Of a DNA stretch of 34,767 bases, positions 15,502 to 24,915 are shown piece by piece (within the stretch, counting starts at the first letter, position 1; the number at the start of each line of letters is the position of its first letter). Source of the stretch: Gammaproteobacteria bacterium (GTDB taxonomy: Bacteria > Pseudomonadota > Gammaproteobacteria > HK1). Below the pieces are notes generated by a model that was not told the DNA's origin, did no database searches, and saw nothing but the letters and a program-made list of their open reading frames with translations. The stretch spans positions 1-34,767 of the forward strand of contig JAJDUQ010000210.1 of NCBI GenBank assembly GCA_022826505.1, read 5' to 3'. The position numbers were made by a program, and so were the translations under genes.

Positions 15502-15846
15502 TCAGTGCCTCGGTCGTGTCCCGTGGTCGGCCAGGGCGGCAAGCCTTCTCGGGAGATCGGAACGGGCGTGCAGAAGATCCACGACGATCACGCTGTCCGG
15601 GCCTTCGACGAACACGATGAAATGCTGTCCGGACCGAGTGAATCGGAGATCCTCCGGCAGAGCCGGATCGATCAACTGCCGGCATCCTTGGGAAATTGCG
15701 GTGCCGCTGGCGATGTCGATGCAGCGTCGAATCAGATCTTCTTCGTAGGCGGCAGCCTGCCTCGGTCCGAATGCCTCCAGGGTCCAGAGCGCGATTTCGA
15801 CCAGCGATGCCTCGGCCTGGCGGGTGAGACGCCAGGGTTTCGACAT
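15502..15846 (-). CDS. parE: ParE-family toxin
   Basis: A 114-residue RelE/ParE-superfamily toxin. The N-terminus WRLTRQAEASLVEIALWTLEAFGPRQAAAYEEDL and the C-terminal FIVFVEGPDSVIVVDLLHARSDLPRRL are typical. ParE members poison DNA gyrase. The ATG shares its A with the antitoxin stop (TGATG). Full length and apparently intact. Confidence 0.9.
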   Translation of the reverse strand: MSKPWRLTRQAEASLVEIALWTLEAFGPRQAAAYEEDLIRRCIDIASGTAISQGCRQLIDPALPEDLRFTRSGQHFIVFVEGPDSVIVVDLLHARSDLPRRLAALADHGTRPRH

Positions 15847-16103
15847 CAGCTTCGTGCTCGTGCCGCCGCAAACGCTCGACGAATGGCTTGCTCGCCGTCT
15901 CCGTCGGCCAGGTTTTTCGATCTGGCCTGCTCCAGTCCGGCGGCCAACCGTGTGCGCAGCTCGCTCAGCTCGGCCTCTTCGCGCTCCAGGAGCCGCAGCC
16001 CGGCTCGCAGGGCTTCACTGGCATTCTGGTAGCGGCCGGACGAGACAAGCCGGTTGACCAACTCGGACTGGGCATCGGTCAGGACGACGTTCTTCGTTGC
16101 CAC
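15846..16103 (-). CDS. parD: ParD-family antitoxin (ribbon-helix-helix)
   Basis: About 85 residues from a GTG start: ATKNVVLTDAQSELVNRLVSSG, then RYQNASEALRAGLRLLEREEAELSELR, the ParD ribbon-helix-helix and its following long helix. The charged C-terminal tail binds ParE. A TTG at 16133 would add ten residues (including THSPRAPH) that do not look like the family, so the GTG is preferred. Autorepression of the operon is usual. Confidence 0.87.
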   Translation of the reverse strand: MATKNVVLTDAQSELVNRLVSSGRYQNASEALRAGLRLLEREEAELSELRTRLAAGLEQARSKNLADGDGEQAIRRAFAAARARS

Positions 16104-16450
16104 GTGAGGAGCCCGAGGGGAATGTGTTGGCAATATATGCCAGCCGCGTTATGCCGTCCAATCCGTTCCTGTCTGCCCACGTCCATCGCTGGAATGCACG
16201 CGCGGCAACGCGACGACCGCAGATCCGAACTCGGGATGAATTCGCTTCCAGGTCCATCGGCGCTCCGCGCACGAACGCATTCCGCGCTTCGCCGACCAAG
16301 TTGTTGCCGGACACGACGACCCTCGTGACCTCGCGCACGCGCAGGGTGCCGAGACGCAATGCCGGATGCCGTGGGGTGGTGCGGCCGGCGCCCGGGGGAT
16401 GATGCGCAACCTCGACTCGACCGGGCCCGCGGGTGCACCGCGACGCGCGT
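16104..16450. other. Intergenic stretch without a supportable gene
   Basis: I read all six frames across these ~350 nt and found no recognised family, tRNA-like fold or clear terminator. AT-rich hexamers next to the parD start (CAATATATGCC region, 16131-16141) are a plausible place for the parDE promoter/operator. A minus-strand frame containing VREVTRVVVSGNNLVGEARNAF is protein-like but overlaps parD and has no ribosome site. Confidence 0.4.
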
Positions 16451-16957
16451 CTACCGTGCGGTGGCGGTGGTGTCGTTCATTCCGAGCTCGCGTTCAATCG
16501 CGACCACCTCCGTCGGTCGCTCGAACACAGCCGGGGCCGGCTCCCCGCGGGTCCTCTCGCGACCCACCGAGGCGAAGAAGTCCTCGAGGCCGGCCGGCGA
16601 GATCACCCACAGCATGACCAGATCGGTGTCGCTCTCGTTCACGATCTCGTGCTTCACGCCGGGGCCGAGGAAGCACGCGGTTCCCGGGACGAGCGCATGG
16701 CTCTCTCCGTCGACGACGGCGCTTCCCCGTCCCCGAAAGCAGATCTGCAGCTCGACCTGGTCGCCGTGCGAATGGGGCCGGACGCGTCCGCCGGGTGCGA
16801 TGGTCTGGTAACCCATCGACAGCGTGCCGAACGCGGTGTCGGACGGCACGAGCTTGGGGTCCGCGTGGCCGTTCGCGGGCATCGGCTGCCACCAGGAAGG
16901 TCCTTCCTCCGGCTGCACGACGACCGCGCGTCCGCGGGCGGCTTCCATCGGGTTCAT
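16451..16957 (-). CDS. Cupin-domain protein
   Basis: A 168-residue single-domain cupin. Metal-ligand motif 1 is visible as PGGRVRPHSHGDQVELQICFRGRG, containing H-x-H...E. Motif 2 is PGTACFLGPGVKHEIVNESD, with its His. The N-terminal MNPMEAARGRAVVVQ segment is a short extension, and the C-terminal ~35 residues form a charged helix. Cupins of this kind are dioxygenases, isomerases or small-molecule sensors; no helix-turn-helix is present, so a plain regulator is unlikely. It diverges from the gamma-glutamyltransferase homologue across a 210-nt intergenic region. Substrate unknown. Confidence 0.85.
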   Translation of the reverse strand: MNPMEAARGRAVVVQPEEGPSWWQPMPANGHADPKLVPSDTAFGTLSMGYQTIAPGGRVRPHSHGDQVELQICFRGRGSAVVDGESHALVPGTACFLGPGVKHEIVNESDTDLVMLWVISPAGLEDFFASVGRERTRGEPAPAVFERPTEVVAIERELGMNDTTATAR

Positions 16958-17167
16958 GGCGTTCTCCTCGCTCCCATCGGTACCGCGAGGCTTGCGGCGG
17001 TACGCCGAATTATGTGCCGGCGGGCGGAAGATGGCGATTGCACGGGGCCGATTCGGGCGTTCTTACGGCGCTGGCGGTTCGGTCGCCGGCGTCCCCTGCA
17101 AGCCGCGCCGTTATCTCCCGGTGGGTGGCGGTATCATCGGACCATCGACGCCAACGGAGAGCCACCC

Positions 17168-18886
17168 ATGGCAATGCAGCCTCTCATCCACGGCACCCAC
17201 CACATGGTCAGCTCCGGCCACCATCTGGCCACCCAGGCGGGCTACGAGGTGCTCGAAGCAGGCGGGAACGCCATCGACGCCGGGGTCGCGGCCGGAATCG
17301 CGCTCAGCGTGGTACACAGCGATCTGGTGCAGTTCGCCGGAGTCGCTCCCATCATGATTTATCTCGCGGAAGAGGATCGCGTCGTGACCATCAGCGGGCT
17401 CGGCTGGTGGCCGCGCGCCGCCTCGCTCGATCGGTTCGTCTCGGAGTTCGACGGTCACATCCCGCCCGGCGTCTTGCGCACCGTGGTTCCGGCGGCGCCG
17501 GACGCCTGGATTGGCGCGCTTCTGCGGTACGGCACGATGGGGTTCGCAGACGTCGCGACGGCGGCGGTTCGCTACGCTCGCGAGGGATTCTCGATCTATC
17601 CCCTGATGTGCGAATACGTCGGTTCCCATGCGGACGGGTATCGCCGATGGCCTTCCAATCGGGACATCTACCTCCCGGGCGGCGAGCCGCCGGGGTTGGG
17701 CGAGCGCTTCGTGCAGTCAGATCTCGGCGATACCATCCAGCACATGATCGACGAGGAGTCGGCGGCGGCCGGAGCGGGGCGCGAGGCGGGTCTCGTCGCC
17801 GCGCGGGACGCCTTCTACCGGGGTGATCTCGCCCGCACGATGGTTCGGTTCCACGAAGAGTCGGGCGGCTGGCTGACGATGGAAGATCTTGCCGAGTACG
17901 AGAGTGCGGTCGAGGAGCCGGTGCACGCTCGGCTCGGAGACATCGAGGTCTACACCTGCGGCCCCTGGTGCCAGGGACCCGCGCTCGCCCAGATGGTGAG
18001 CCTGCTCGACGGGACCGACGTCGCGGCGCTCGGCCACAACAGCGTGCAGTACATACACACCGTCACCGAAGCGATGAAGCTCTGCTTCGCCGATCGCGAG
18101 CGCTACTACGGCGACCCGAGGTTCGTGGACGTTCCTCTCGCCCGGTTGCTCTCCGCCGACTACAGTCGCGAGCGTCGCGCGCTCATCCGACCCGATCGGG
18201 CATGGCCGAGCATGCCTCCGGCGGGAGACGACGACGCGGGCGAGTCATACCGAGGCTCGGGGTCGGAGGCCCTCACTGTTTCCTCGCCCGTTCCGGCTTC
18301 CGCCGACACCTCCTATTGCTGCGCGATCGACCGTCACGGCAATTGCTTCTCCGCGACTCCGAGCGACGTCTCGTGGCAGTCGCCCGTCGTTCCCGGCACG
18401 GGCCTCTGCCCATCATCGCGTGGCTCGCAGTCCTGGGCGGTTCCCGGCCACGCTTCCTCCGTGGCACCCGGCAAGCGCCCGCGTCTCACTCCGAACCCCG
18501 CCTTCGCCAGAGTGCGCGGGCGCCGGGCCATGCCCTTCGGCACCCCGGGCGGCGACGTGCAGACCCAATCCATGCTCCAGGTCCTGCTCAACGTCACGCA
18601 GTTCGGGATGGGTACGCAGGACGCGATCGAAGCCCCCCGGTTCGCGACCCACAGCTTCCCGAACTCGTTCGAACCTCATGGGGAGTTTCCGGGCCGGTTG
18701 GTGGTCGAAGGCCGGATTGCGGATTCCGTCACCGAAGAGCTCGCCGCTCGCGGCCACGATGTCGAGCGGACCGCGGACCTCACGAGCGGCATGGGGGCGG
18801 TCTGTGCCATCGATCTCGATCTCGAGACCGGAATCATGGAGGGCGGGGCGGACCCGCGGCGCATGAGCCGCGCGATGGGACGATGA
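17168..18886 (+). CDS. Gamma-glutamyltransferase family protein (Ntn hydrolase)
   Basis: A 572-residue homologue of gamma-glutamyltranspeptidase. The N-terminal GYEVLEAGGNAIDAGVAAGIALSVVH is the typical large-subunit start. The self-cleavage site and nucleophile are in ASADTSYCCAIDRHGNCFSATPSD, Thr near residue 381, with the usual T-[ST]-H replaced by T-S-Y. FGTPGGDVQTQ and the C-terminal GGADPRR follow. There is no signal peptide, unlike periplasmic GGT, which suggests cytoplasmic hydrolysis of a gamma-glutamyl or other amide. The ATG at 17168 follows GGAGAGCCACCC; earlier in-frame sequence is antisense to the cupin. Members of this clade often sit with transport and CoA genes, as here. Confidence 0.9.
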   Translation: MAMQPLIHGTHHMVSSGHHLATQAGYEVLEAGGNAIDAGVAAGIALSVVHSDLVQFAGVAPIMIYLAEEDRVVTISGLGWWPRAASLDRFVSEFDGHIPPGVLRTVVPAAPDAWIGALLRYGTMGFADVATAAVRYAREGFSIYPLMCEYVGSHADGYRRWPSNRDIYLPGGEPPGLGERFVQSDLGDTIQHMIDEESAAAGAGREAGLVAARDAFYRGDLARTMVRFHEESGGWLTMEDLAEYESAVEEPVHARLGDIEVYTCGPWCQGPALAQMVSLLDGTDVAALGHNSVQYIHTVTEAMKLCFADRERYYGDPRFVDVPLARLLSADYSRERRALIRPDRAWPSMPPAGDDDAGESYRGSGSEALTVSSPVPASADTSYCCAIDRHGNCFSATPSDVSWQSPVVPGTGLCPSSRGSQSWAVPGHASSVAPGKRPRLTPNPAFARVRGRRAMPFGTPGGDVQTQSMLQVLLNVTQFGMGTQDAIEAPRFATHSFPNSFEPHGEFPGRLVVEGRIADSVTEELAARGHDVERTADLTSGMGAVCAIDLDLETGIMEGGADPRRMSRAMGR

Positions 18887-19272
18887 TTATCCAGTGAATG
18901 CCGGTCCGTCCCCCGCCGTGCTCGTGCGCGGCGGGTACCGGTGATGCTCGACGAAATCGATCTGCGCAGAGGAAGACATCGAACGCGCGGTATCGATCGA
19001 GGGCTCCGAGTTCTTGAGGCTCGGGATCTCGAAGCTGAGAAGATGCCACGTGCCGTTGCGTGGTTTCGGTGGGAACCATGTGCTCTAATCCTTCACGAAT
19101 TCTCATAAGGAGGATGTGCTCCAGCTCTCTCGACTCGCTCTCCGGAAAAGCAAGAAAAATCCGATACCGGTTCTACATGACGCTGACGTCGGGTTCGCAG
19201 ATCGTCGGCGGGTTGCGCCGCCGGAGTGTGCGTTGCGCACGGAACCTGGCGATTCACCAAGAGAGGTGAGAA
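18887..19272. other. Intergenic region before the TAXI transporter genes
   Basis: These ~385 nt hold no convincing gene. The stretch 19080-19180 is AT-richer than its surroundings and includes AAGGAGGATG. One minus frame (18834-19172) reads YRIFLAFPESESRELEHILLM, which is protein-like, but it starts right after a stop and has no recognised homologue; it may be a gene remnant. The transporter promoter should lie here. Confidence 0.4.
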
Positions 19273-20232
19273 ATGAACCGATTCAAGCTGTTCAGCATTC
19301 TTGCGGCCGTCGCGCTGGCGGGAACGATGGGCGCCCATGCGCAGACGGTGGCCATCGGCGCCACCAAGGGCGGCGCGGTCAACCAGATGGCAACCGCAAT
19401 CTCGAAAGTCGTCTCCTCCCACGCCGGATTCCAGCTTCGACCCATCCCCATGGCATCCACCCAGGCGCTCGTTCCCGTGGTCAACAAGGGTGAGTTCGAG
19501 TTCGCCATGGGCAACATGATGCAGCTCAGCATGGCGGTGGCCGGCACCGGCATGTCCGAAGGCACCAAGTACGAGAACCTGCGAATGGTGGCCACCATGA
19601 TTCCCTTCCGGTGGGGGATCGCGGTCCGTGCCGATTCCGACATCCACACCATCGCCGACATGAAGGGCAAGCGGGTGCCCCACGGCCACGACGCCGGACC
19701 TCTGTTCCACTTCCTCTACGTCGGTATCCTCGCCAACGGCGGCCTCACCTACGACGACGTCGAGCGGGTGCCGGTGGTGTTGTTCCGGGAGGGCTGGAAC
19801 GCCTTCAAGCAGGGCAAGGTCGATGTCGCGCTCACCGGCGTCGGCTCGGGGATCATGAAGGAGATGAACGCCACCATTTCCGGCGGCGTCCGATTCATTC
19901 CCTTCGACGACTCGCCTGACGCCAGAGATCGAATGTTGCAGCAGACCCCGAAGACCTACCTCACCGTGGTGGAGCCGGGTCCGGGACTGGACGGGGTGGT
20001 CGCCCCCACCAAGCTCGCGGTCTACGACTACTGCATGTATGCCAGCGCCGCCACCCCCGAGGACACCATCTACAAGGCGGTGAAGGCGATCTACGAGCAC
20101 GAGTCGGAGTTCAAGGAGTCCGGCGCGCTGTTCCGCACCTACTCCACCGCAAACCTCTCCAGGGAGCAGGGCATCCCCTATCACCCGGGCGCCGAGAAAT
20201 ACTACCGGGAAGCCGGGGCCTGGAATCGCTGA
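19273..20232 (+). CDS. TAXI-family TRAP transporter solute-binding protein
   Basis: A 319-residue periplasmic binding protein. Residues 1-23 (MNRFKLFSILAAVALAGTMGAHA) are a Sec signal peptide with an AHA-Q cleavage site. The mature part starts VAIGATKGGAVNQMATAISKVV, the TAXI (TRAP-associated extracytoplasmic immunogenic) fold. LRMVATMIPFRWGIAVRADS, IADMKGKRVPHG and VDVALTGVGSG are further family segments. The ATG follows GAGAGGTGAGAA. The gene lies 112 nt before the fused permease on the same strand and delivers an organic acid or amino-acid-like ligand to it. The ligand is unknown. Confidence 0.93.
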   Translation: MNRFKLFSILAAVALAGTMGAHAQTVAIGATKGGAVNQMATAISKVVSSHAGFQLRPIPMASTQALVPVVNKGEFEFAMGNMMQLSMAVAGTGMSEGTKYENLRMVATMIPFRWGIAVRADSDIHTIADMKGKRVPHGHDAGPLFHFLYVGILANGGLTYDDVERVPVVLFREGWNAFKQGKVDVALTGVGSGIMKEMNATISGGVRFIPFDDSPDARDRMLQQTPKTYLTVVEPGPGLDGVVAPTKLAVYDYCMYASAATPEDTIYKAVKAIYEHESEFKESGALFRTYSTANLSREQGIPYHPGAEKYYREAGAWNR

Positions 20233-20344
20233 CGTGACGGGCGTGGTCGCCGGCGCGGAGCGAGCCCCGTAGGACGCTCCTCCGCGTCAGGCGCCGTCGC
20301 CCCGGCCGCAGGCGCGGCGCGGGAAGCGTGAGCTTGCGGGAGCA

Positions 20345-22303
20345 GTGCTCTTGCCGGTACCCGAAACGACCTCCGAGGCCCCGACACCGGCCGCGTCGCC
20401 CTTGGTGACGCGGCTGGTGCCGTACATCGGCGCCGTGATCACCGTGGTCGCGGCCGCGTTCGCCGTCGACCTGCATCTGAAGCTTGGCTTGTACCTGTTC
20501 TCCGAGCAGGGACTGGCATTCATTCTCGCCATGTCCCTGGCGATCATCTATCTCGCTGTGCCGGCCAGACGCGGCGCGGCGCGGACCCGGGTCCCCTGGT
20601 TCGACGTCATGTTCGCGGTCCTCGCATTCGGGAGCGCCGCTTGGCTGGCCATCCGCTATCCGGTGCTGGCCCAGCAGTTCTTCTATCGCCCGACCGAGAC
20701 CTTTGCGGTCAGCGTGGTCGTCATTCCGCTCACCATCGAGGCATTGCGCCGCACCGCGGGCTGGAGCCTCGTGACGTTGCTGATCCTGTTCATTCTCTAC
20801 GCCCTGTTCGGCGATCTCGTGCCGGGGACGCTGCAGGGACGCCCGATGGAGTTCACGAAGCTGATCCCCTACCTCGGGATCGACAAGGTGGCCCTGTTCG
20901 GGCTGTCCATGTACATCTGCTGCATCGTGGTGGTGATGTACATCTTCATGGGTCAGCTCCTGATTCGTACCGGCGGCTCCGAATGGTTCACGCAACTCGC
21001 CGCCGCCCTCATGGGCCGCACCCGGGGCGGAGCGGCCAAGATCGCGGTGGTGGCGTCGGCGATGTTCGGCTCGATTTCCGGAAACGCGGTGTCCAACGTC
21101 GCATCCACCGGGGTCCTCACGATTCCACTCATGCGCCAGGCCGGCTTCCCGCGCAAGGTCGCCGGCGCGTTCGAGGCGATCGCGTCCACCGGGGGTCAGA
21201 TCACGCCGCCGGTGATGGGCGCGGCGGGATTCCTGATGGCCGAGTTCCTGCAAATCCCCTACACCGACGTCGTGCTCGCGGCCCTCGTGCCGGCCGCGCT
21301 CTACTACATCGCCGCCTTCGCGCAGGCGGATCTGGAGGCCGCGCGCAATCGCATCGCTCCGTTGCCGGAAGATCGGATCCCGCCGATTCGCCAGGTGCTC
21401 AGGGACGGATGGTTCTTCCCCCTGCCGTTCGTGGTGCTGGTGCTCGCTCTGTTCTACTGGAACCGCACGCCGGAGGAGTCCGCGCTGTGGGCCGCGGCGA
21501 CCATCGTCGCGGTGAGCCTGATCTTCGGATTTCAGGGCCGGCGCGTGAGCCTGCGCGACATCGTCGAAGCGGCCAAGAGCACCGGCCGGTCGTCGGTGGA
21601 CATCGTCGTCATCGGGGCCATGGCCGGCATGGTGATCGGTCTCATCGACGTCTCCGGCCTCGGATTCGGGGTGACCTTTCTGCTGGTCGCCATCGGAGAG
21701 GGCAATCTGCTCGGCCTGATGCTGCTCACCGCGATCATCTGCATCATCGTCGGCATGGGCATGCCCACCGCGGCGCTCTACATCCTGGTCGCGGTCCTGG
21801 TCACCCCACCGCTGGTCAACGTGGGCGTGGACCCGCTCGCCGCCCACCTGTTCGTGCTCTATTTCGGGCTCATGTCGATGATTACCCCACCGGTTGCGCT
21901 GGCGGCCTACGCCGCCTCGAATATTGCGGAATCGCGTCCACTGGAGACCGCCCTCACCGGAATCCGCCTGGCGTGGCCGGCGTACGTCGTGCCGTTCATG
22001 TTCGCTCTTACTCCGACCCTCATTCTCAAGGGTTCACCGCTGGAGGTCACTGTCGCAGTGGGTACCGCAGCGGTGGGGATCTGGCTCGCGTCGGCCGGGT
22101 TTATCGGTTTCTTCTTCCGGCCCATGAGGGCGCCGTCGCGCTTCGGCTTCGTAGTGGGAGGTCTGGCTCTGCTGGTGCCGTCCGGGGCCTTCCAGGGTGC
22201 CTTGTACCTCGATTTGATCGGGTTGGTACTGGCGGGTGGATTCGTCGGCTGGGAGTACGTGATGGCCCGCAAGGATCGACCGCCCCCCGCGGATATCGCT
22301 TGA
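20345..22303 (+). CDS. TRAP transporter fused permease (4TM/12TM, TAXI type)
   Basis: A 652-residue inner-membrane protein. After a short cytoplasmic leader, about 16 hydrophobic segments can be counted by eye: a DctQ-like four-helix unit (first ~200 residues, including YIGAVITVVAAAFAVDL and LFILYALFGDLVPG) joined to a DctM-like unit. Diagnostic DctM segments include GSISGNAVSNVASTGVLTIP, STGGQITPPVMGAAGFLMAE, GMGMPTAALYILVAVLV and FGLMSMITPPVALAAYAAS. The permease uses a sodium gradient with the binding protein encoded just upstream. The start is the GTG at 20345, with GGGAGCA just before it; an in-frame TTG at 20351 is possible. Confidence 0.93.
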   Translation: MLLPVPETTSEAPTPAASPLVTRLVPYIGAVITVVAAAFAVDLHLKLGLYLFSEQGLAFILAMSLAIIYLAVPARRGAARTRVPWFDVMFAVLAFGSAAWLAIRYPVLAQQFFYRPTETFAVSVVVIPLTIEALRRTAGWSLVTLLILFILYALFGDLVPGTLQGRPMEFTKLIPYLGIDKVALFGLSMYICCIVVVMYIFMGQLLIRTGGSEWFTQLAAALMGRTRGGAAKIAVVASAMFGSISGNAVSNVASTGVLTIPLMRQAGFPRKVAGAFEAIASTGGQITPPVMGAAGFLMAEFLQIPYTDVVLAALVPAALYYIAAFAQADLEAARNRIAPLPEDRIPPIRQVLRDGWFFPLPFVVLVLALFYWNRTPEESALWAAATIVAVSLIFGFQGRRVSLRDIVEAAKSTGRSSVDIVVIGAMAGMVIGLIDVSGLGFGVTFLLVAIGEGNLLGLMLLTAIICIIVGMGMPTAALYILVAVLVTPPLVNVGVDPLAAHLFVLYFGLMSMITPPVALAAYAASNIAESRPLETALTGIRLAWPAYVVPFMFALTPTLILKGSPLEVTVAVGTAAVGIWLASAGFIGFFFRPMRAPSRFGFVVGGLALLVPSGAFQGALYLDLIGLVLAGGFVGWEYVMARKDRPPPADIA

Positions 22304-22376
22304 ACGTCGGGACGACACCGCCCGCCCGATTGCGGCACTGAATGCGGCGGCTCCGTACTTCACGGGAGAGAACCTG

Positions 22377-23549
22377 ATGGCCAGGGTACTCGAGGGGGTT
22401 CGCGTTCTGGATCTCGGCCGCGTGCTCGTGGGACCGATCACCGGCATGCTTCTCGCCGATCTGGGTGCGGAGGTCGTCAAGATCGAGCCTCCCGACGGCG
22501 ATCAGTTCCGCTCCTATCCACCCGGATTCGAGGCCGTCAACATGAACAAGCGCAGCGTGTGCATCGACCTGCGCTCGAATCCGGGACGAGAGGCGCTGCT
22601 GCGGCTCGTCGAGGATGCCGACGTGTTGCTGGAGAACTTCCGGCCGGGTGTCATGGCGCGCCTGGGGCTGGACGTGCAAACGCTGCACGCCCGCAATCCG
22701 CGCCTGATCGTGTGCTCGATCTCGGGGTTCGGCGCCGACGGCCCCTACCGGACGCGTCCCGCCTACGACACCGGCGCGATGGCGTTGAGCGGGTTCATGA
22801 GCCTGCTCGTCGACCCGGCGCGGCCTGCGGTGGTCGGACCGCCCATCGCCGACGGCATTACCGGGATGTACGCGTGCTACGGAATTCTCGGAGCGTTGTT
22901 CGAGCGCGAGCGCACCGGCAGAGGGCGCCTGGTCGAGTCGAGCATGCTGGAGTCGCTGATCGCCTTCACCCATCAGGCATTTCACCACTACTTCGCCACC
23001 GGCGACGTGCAGGAGCCGACGACACGCCCGCGCGTCGCTCAGGCCTACGCGATGAAGTGTGCGGACGGCCGATTGATCGGACTGCACCTTTCCACGCAGG
23101 ACAAGGTGTGGAAGGGATTGCTGAGCGCAATCGATTCCTCGGCCATCGCCGGCGACCCGCGCTTTCGCTCCTACGAGGGCCGGGTCGAGAGCTATGCGGA
23201 CCTCGCGAAGGCGCTGGCCGACGTCTTCGCGACCCGCCCGAGCGCGTACTGGATGGAACGGCTGCACGAGCAGGAAGTCCCCTTCGCTCCGGTCTACGGC
23301 ACCGACGAGGTTCTCGCGGACCCGCAGGTACGCCATCTCGGTTCAATCTACGAGATCGCGCAAGCGGGAGCGGAGCCCGTCAAGGCTATCCGCCGGCCGG
23401 TGCGCTACGACGGCGAGCGGGAGCCCGATGCGACCCCAGCACCGCGACTCGGGCAGCACAACCAGCGCGTGCTGGCCGAGGCCGGCTTCGGCGCGACGGA
23501 GATCGCCGAGCTGACAGGGGGTGGGCGACCGCCTCTCGGGGCCATGTGA
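22377..23549 (+). CDS. CaiB/BaiF family III CoA-transferase
   Basis: A 390-residue cytosolic CoA-transferase. LEGVRVLDLGRVLVGPITGMLLADLGAEVVKIEPPDGD is the canonical N-terminus. NKRSVCIDLRSNPGREALLRLVEDADVLLENFRPG and ISGFGADGPYRTRPAYD follow. The likely catalytic Asp is near residue 159 in PPIADGITGM. It moves CoA between acyl donors and acceptors. The gene starts 73 nt after the TRAP permease on the same strand with GGAGAGAACCTG before the ATG, so import and activation of one carboxylic acid by a single operon is a reasonable inference. Complete. Confidence 0.92.
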   Translation: MARVLEGVRVLDLGRVLVGPITGMLLADLGAEVVKIEPPDGDQFRSYPPGFEAVNMNKRSVCIDLRSNPGREALLRLVEDADVLLENFRPGVMARLGLDVQTLHARNPRLIVCSISGFGADGPYRTRPAYDTGAMALSGFMSLLVDPARPAVVGPPIADGITGMYACYGILGALFERERTGRGRLVESSMLESLIAFTHQAFHHYFATGDVQEPTTRPRVAQAYAMKCADGRLIGLHLSTQDKVWKGLLSAIDSSAIAGDPRFRSYEGRVESYADLAKALADVFATRPSAYWMERLHEQEVPFAPVYGTDEVLADPQVRHLGSIYEIAQAGAEPVKAIRRPVRYDGEREPDATPAPRLGQHNQRVLAEAGFGATEIAELTGGGRPPLGAM

Positions 23550-23963
23550 CGAGCACCAAGCGTACCCTGGTCGGATTTGGCGATCGCTCTCGTGATACGG
23601 ATGCCCCCGAGCACGCTCCCGTAATGGAGTTCGACGACCCGGGTCCGTGATCCGAATTCGACCGCCTGAGCTGACCGGTACGACTCGCTGCGCCGGCCAA
23701 CCGCGACGACCGATTCGGGTCAGTCTTGCTCTCCCGGAACGCATGAGAGGTGTTCGTGTGATGGATGAACGAGACATCGTGGCCGAGCCTGAGCCTGCGG
23801 CACGCGAAGCGAACCCCGCTGAGCGTTGCCGGTATGCCCGTATCGTTCCGACTCGCCACCGCGGTCGAGAATCGTCCGACGATGGGTCATCGGGAGCCCG
23901 TTTGAAATTCGTGGTTGCCATGGCTCCTACTATCCGGCACACATCATGACGAATAAGAGATAA
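23550..23963. other. Gap with no supportable gene
   Basis: About 410 nt between the CoA-transferase and the Fic remnant. A plus-strand stretch near 23760 (MDERDIVAEPEPAAREANP) may be a scrap of an older gene, but neighbouring frames break up. From ~23930 the sequence is AT-rich and contains stop codons in the Fic frame. No RNA gene or terminator was seen. Confidence 0.4.
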
Positions 23964-24653
23964 ATCGATTATGTCGAGAACCCCGATACCGGAGATCGGA
24001 TACGCATTGTGCCCGGCGAATTTCGCACAGGCGGAGTAGTGGTCGGCACCCACATTCCGCCGGACGAGACTGCACTTCCATCACTTCTCTTGCGTTTCGA
24101 GGAAGCATATGCACCCGAGCGACTGTCGAAGAGCATCCGCATTCTCTCCGCCGCGGCCGCTCACCATCGTCTGCTGTGGATTCATCCCTTCTACGACGGC
24201 AACGGACGCGTAGCGCGGCTGATGTCACACGCGATGCTGCTGCGTTGCGGAGTCGGATCGAGCCTGTGGTCTGTCGCGCGCGGGCTGGCCCGCAACGCCG
24301 ATCGATACAAGGCTGCTCTCGCCCGCGCGGACGAACCTCGACATGGCGATCTCGACGGACGGGGATATCTGTCGGACCGGATGCTGCGGGAGTTCACGCG
24401 ATTCTTCCTCGACACTTGCATCGACCAAGTCGATCTCATGGGTTCCCTTTTGCAACCGCCCGAGCTGCTCCGGCGCATGGAGCTCTACGTCGACGACGAA
24501 GTTGCGGCTGGGCGTCTTCCGCGCGGGTCACTCGCCTTGCTTCGAGAGGCCTTTCTCGCCGGTGAAGTCGAACGAGGTCGTGCCGCTGACCTTACGGGCT
24601 ATCGCGAGCGGCGGGGACGGCAAGTGCCATTTCGCGCTGCTCCTCCCGGCTGA
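23964..24653 (+). pseudogene. Fic-family (AMP-transferase) gene truncated at both ends
   Basis: Protein-coherent sequence begins directly after an in-frame TAA (23961-23963) with YVENPDTGDRIRIVPGEFRTG. It continues through HIPPDETALPSLLLRFEEAYAPERL to an intact Fic motif, HHRLLWIHPFYDGNGRVARL (HPFxxGNGR). RGLARNADRYKAALARAD and LSDRMLREFTRFFLDTCIDQ follow. The ~150 residues normally upstream, with the start codon, are missing. The C-terminal winged-helix part is cut after RAADLTGY, and the last ~15 codons are foreign sequence overlapping the next gene. A GTG at 24009 could start a shortened protein. Fic enzymes AMPylate target proteins; this copy is probably dead. Confidence 0.8.
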
Positions 24654-24915
24654 GGGCGGGGCCGATCTCCGCGTCGCCCTTCACCATCGCCGCGTAGTAG
24701 GGCGGATCGCGCCGGTCGACGACCACCGTCGCCTTGCTGGTGCGTGCCACGTTGCGGCACTTCTGGGACTCTCGCGACGTCGAGATCGTGATGATCCCGT
24801 CCCGGTATCGGTACCACATGGGAACCGCGTGTGGCGTGTTGCCCGGTCCGGTGGTGGCGAGCACGCACACCTGGGTCCGGGTAAGGAACTTGTGGGCTCG
24901 TTCGCTGATGTTCAT
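24592..24915 (-). CDS. PPOX-class FMN/F420-binding split-barrel protein, C-terminally truncated
   Basis: A 107-residue copy of the pyridoxamine-phosphate-oxidase-like fold: VCVLATTGPGNTPHAVPMWYRYRDGIITISTSRESQKCRNV, then KATVVVDRRDPPYYAAMVKGDAEIGPALSREE. A GGAGG site lies upstream. It is clearly paralogous to the gene at 25110-25520 up to ALSREE. Beyond that it diverges to QREMALAVPAARDSP and stops, losing about 40 residues including the RPIKVIQY end. Its 3' end overlaps the Fic remnant's 3' end by 62 nt, marking a rearrangement junction near 24600-24640. Flavin binding may be lost. Confidence 0.75.
   Translation of the reverse strand: MNISERAHKFLTRTQVCVLATTGPGNTPHAVPMWYRYRDGIITISTSRESQKCRNVARTSKATVVVDRRDPPYYAAMVKGDAEIGPALSREEQREMALAVPAARDSP

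Noticed and set aside
17168..18886. Inactive gamma-glutamyltransferase because T-S-Y replaces T-[ST]-H
   Set aside because: The nucleophile Thr and downstream GTPGGD motif are kept, and I recall the Tyr-type variation in related family members, so loss of function is not supported.
18834..19172. Minus-strand gene before the TAXI operon (YRIFLAFPESESRELEHILLM)
   Set aside because: Protein-like for ~40 codons only, begins right after a stop, no ribosome site or family; kept as a possible remnant in the intergenic note.
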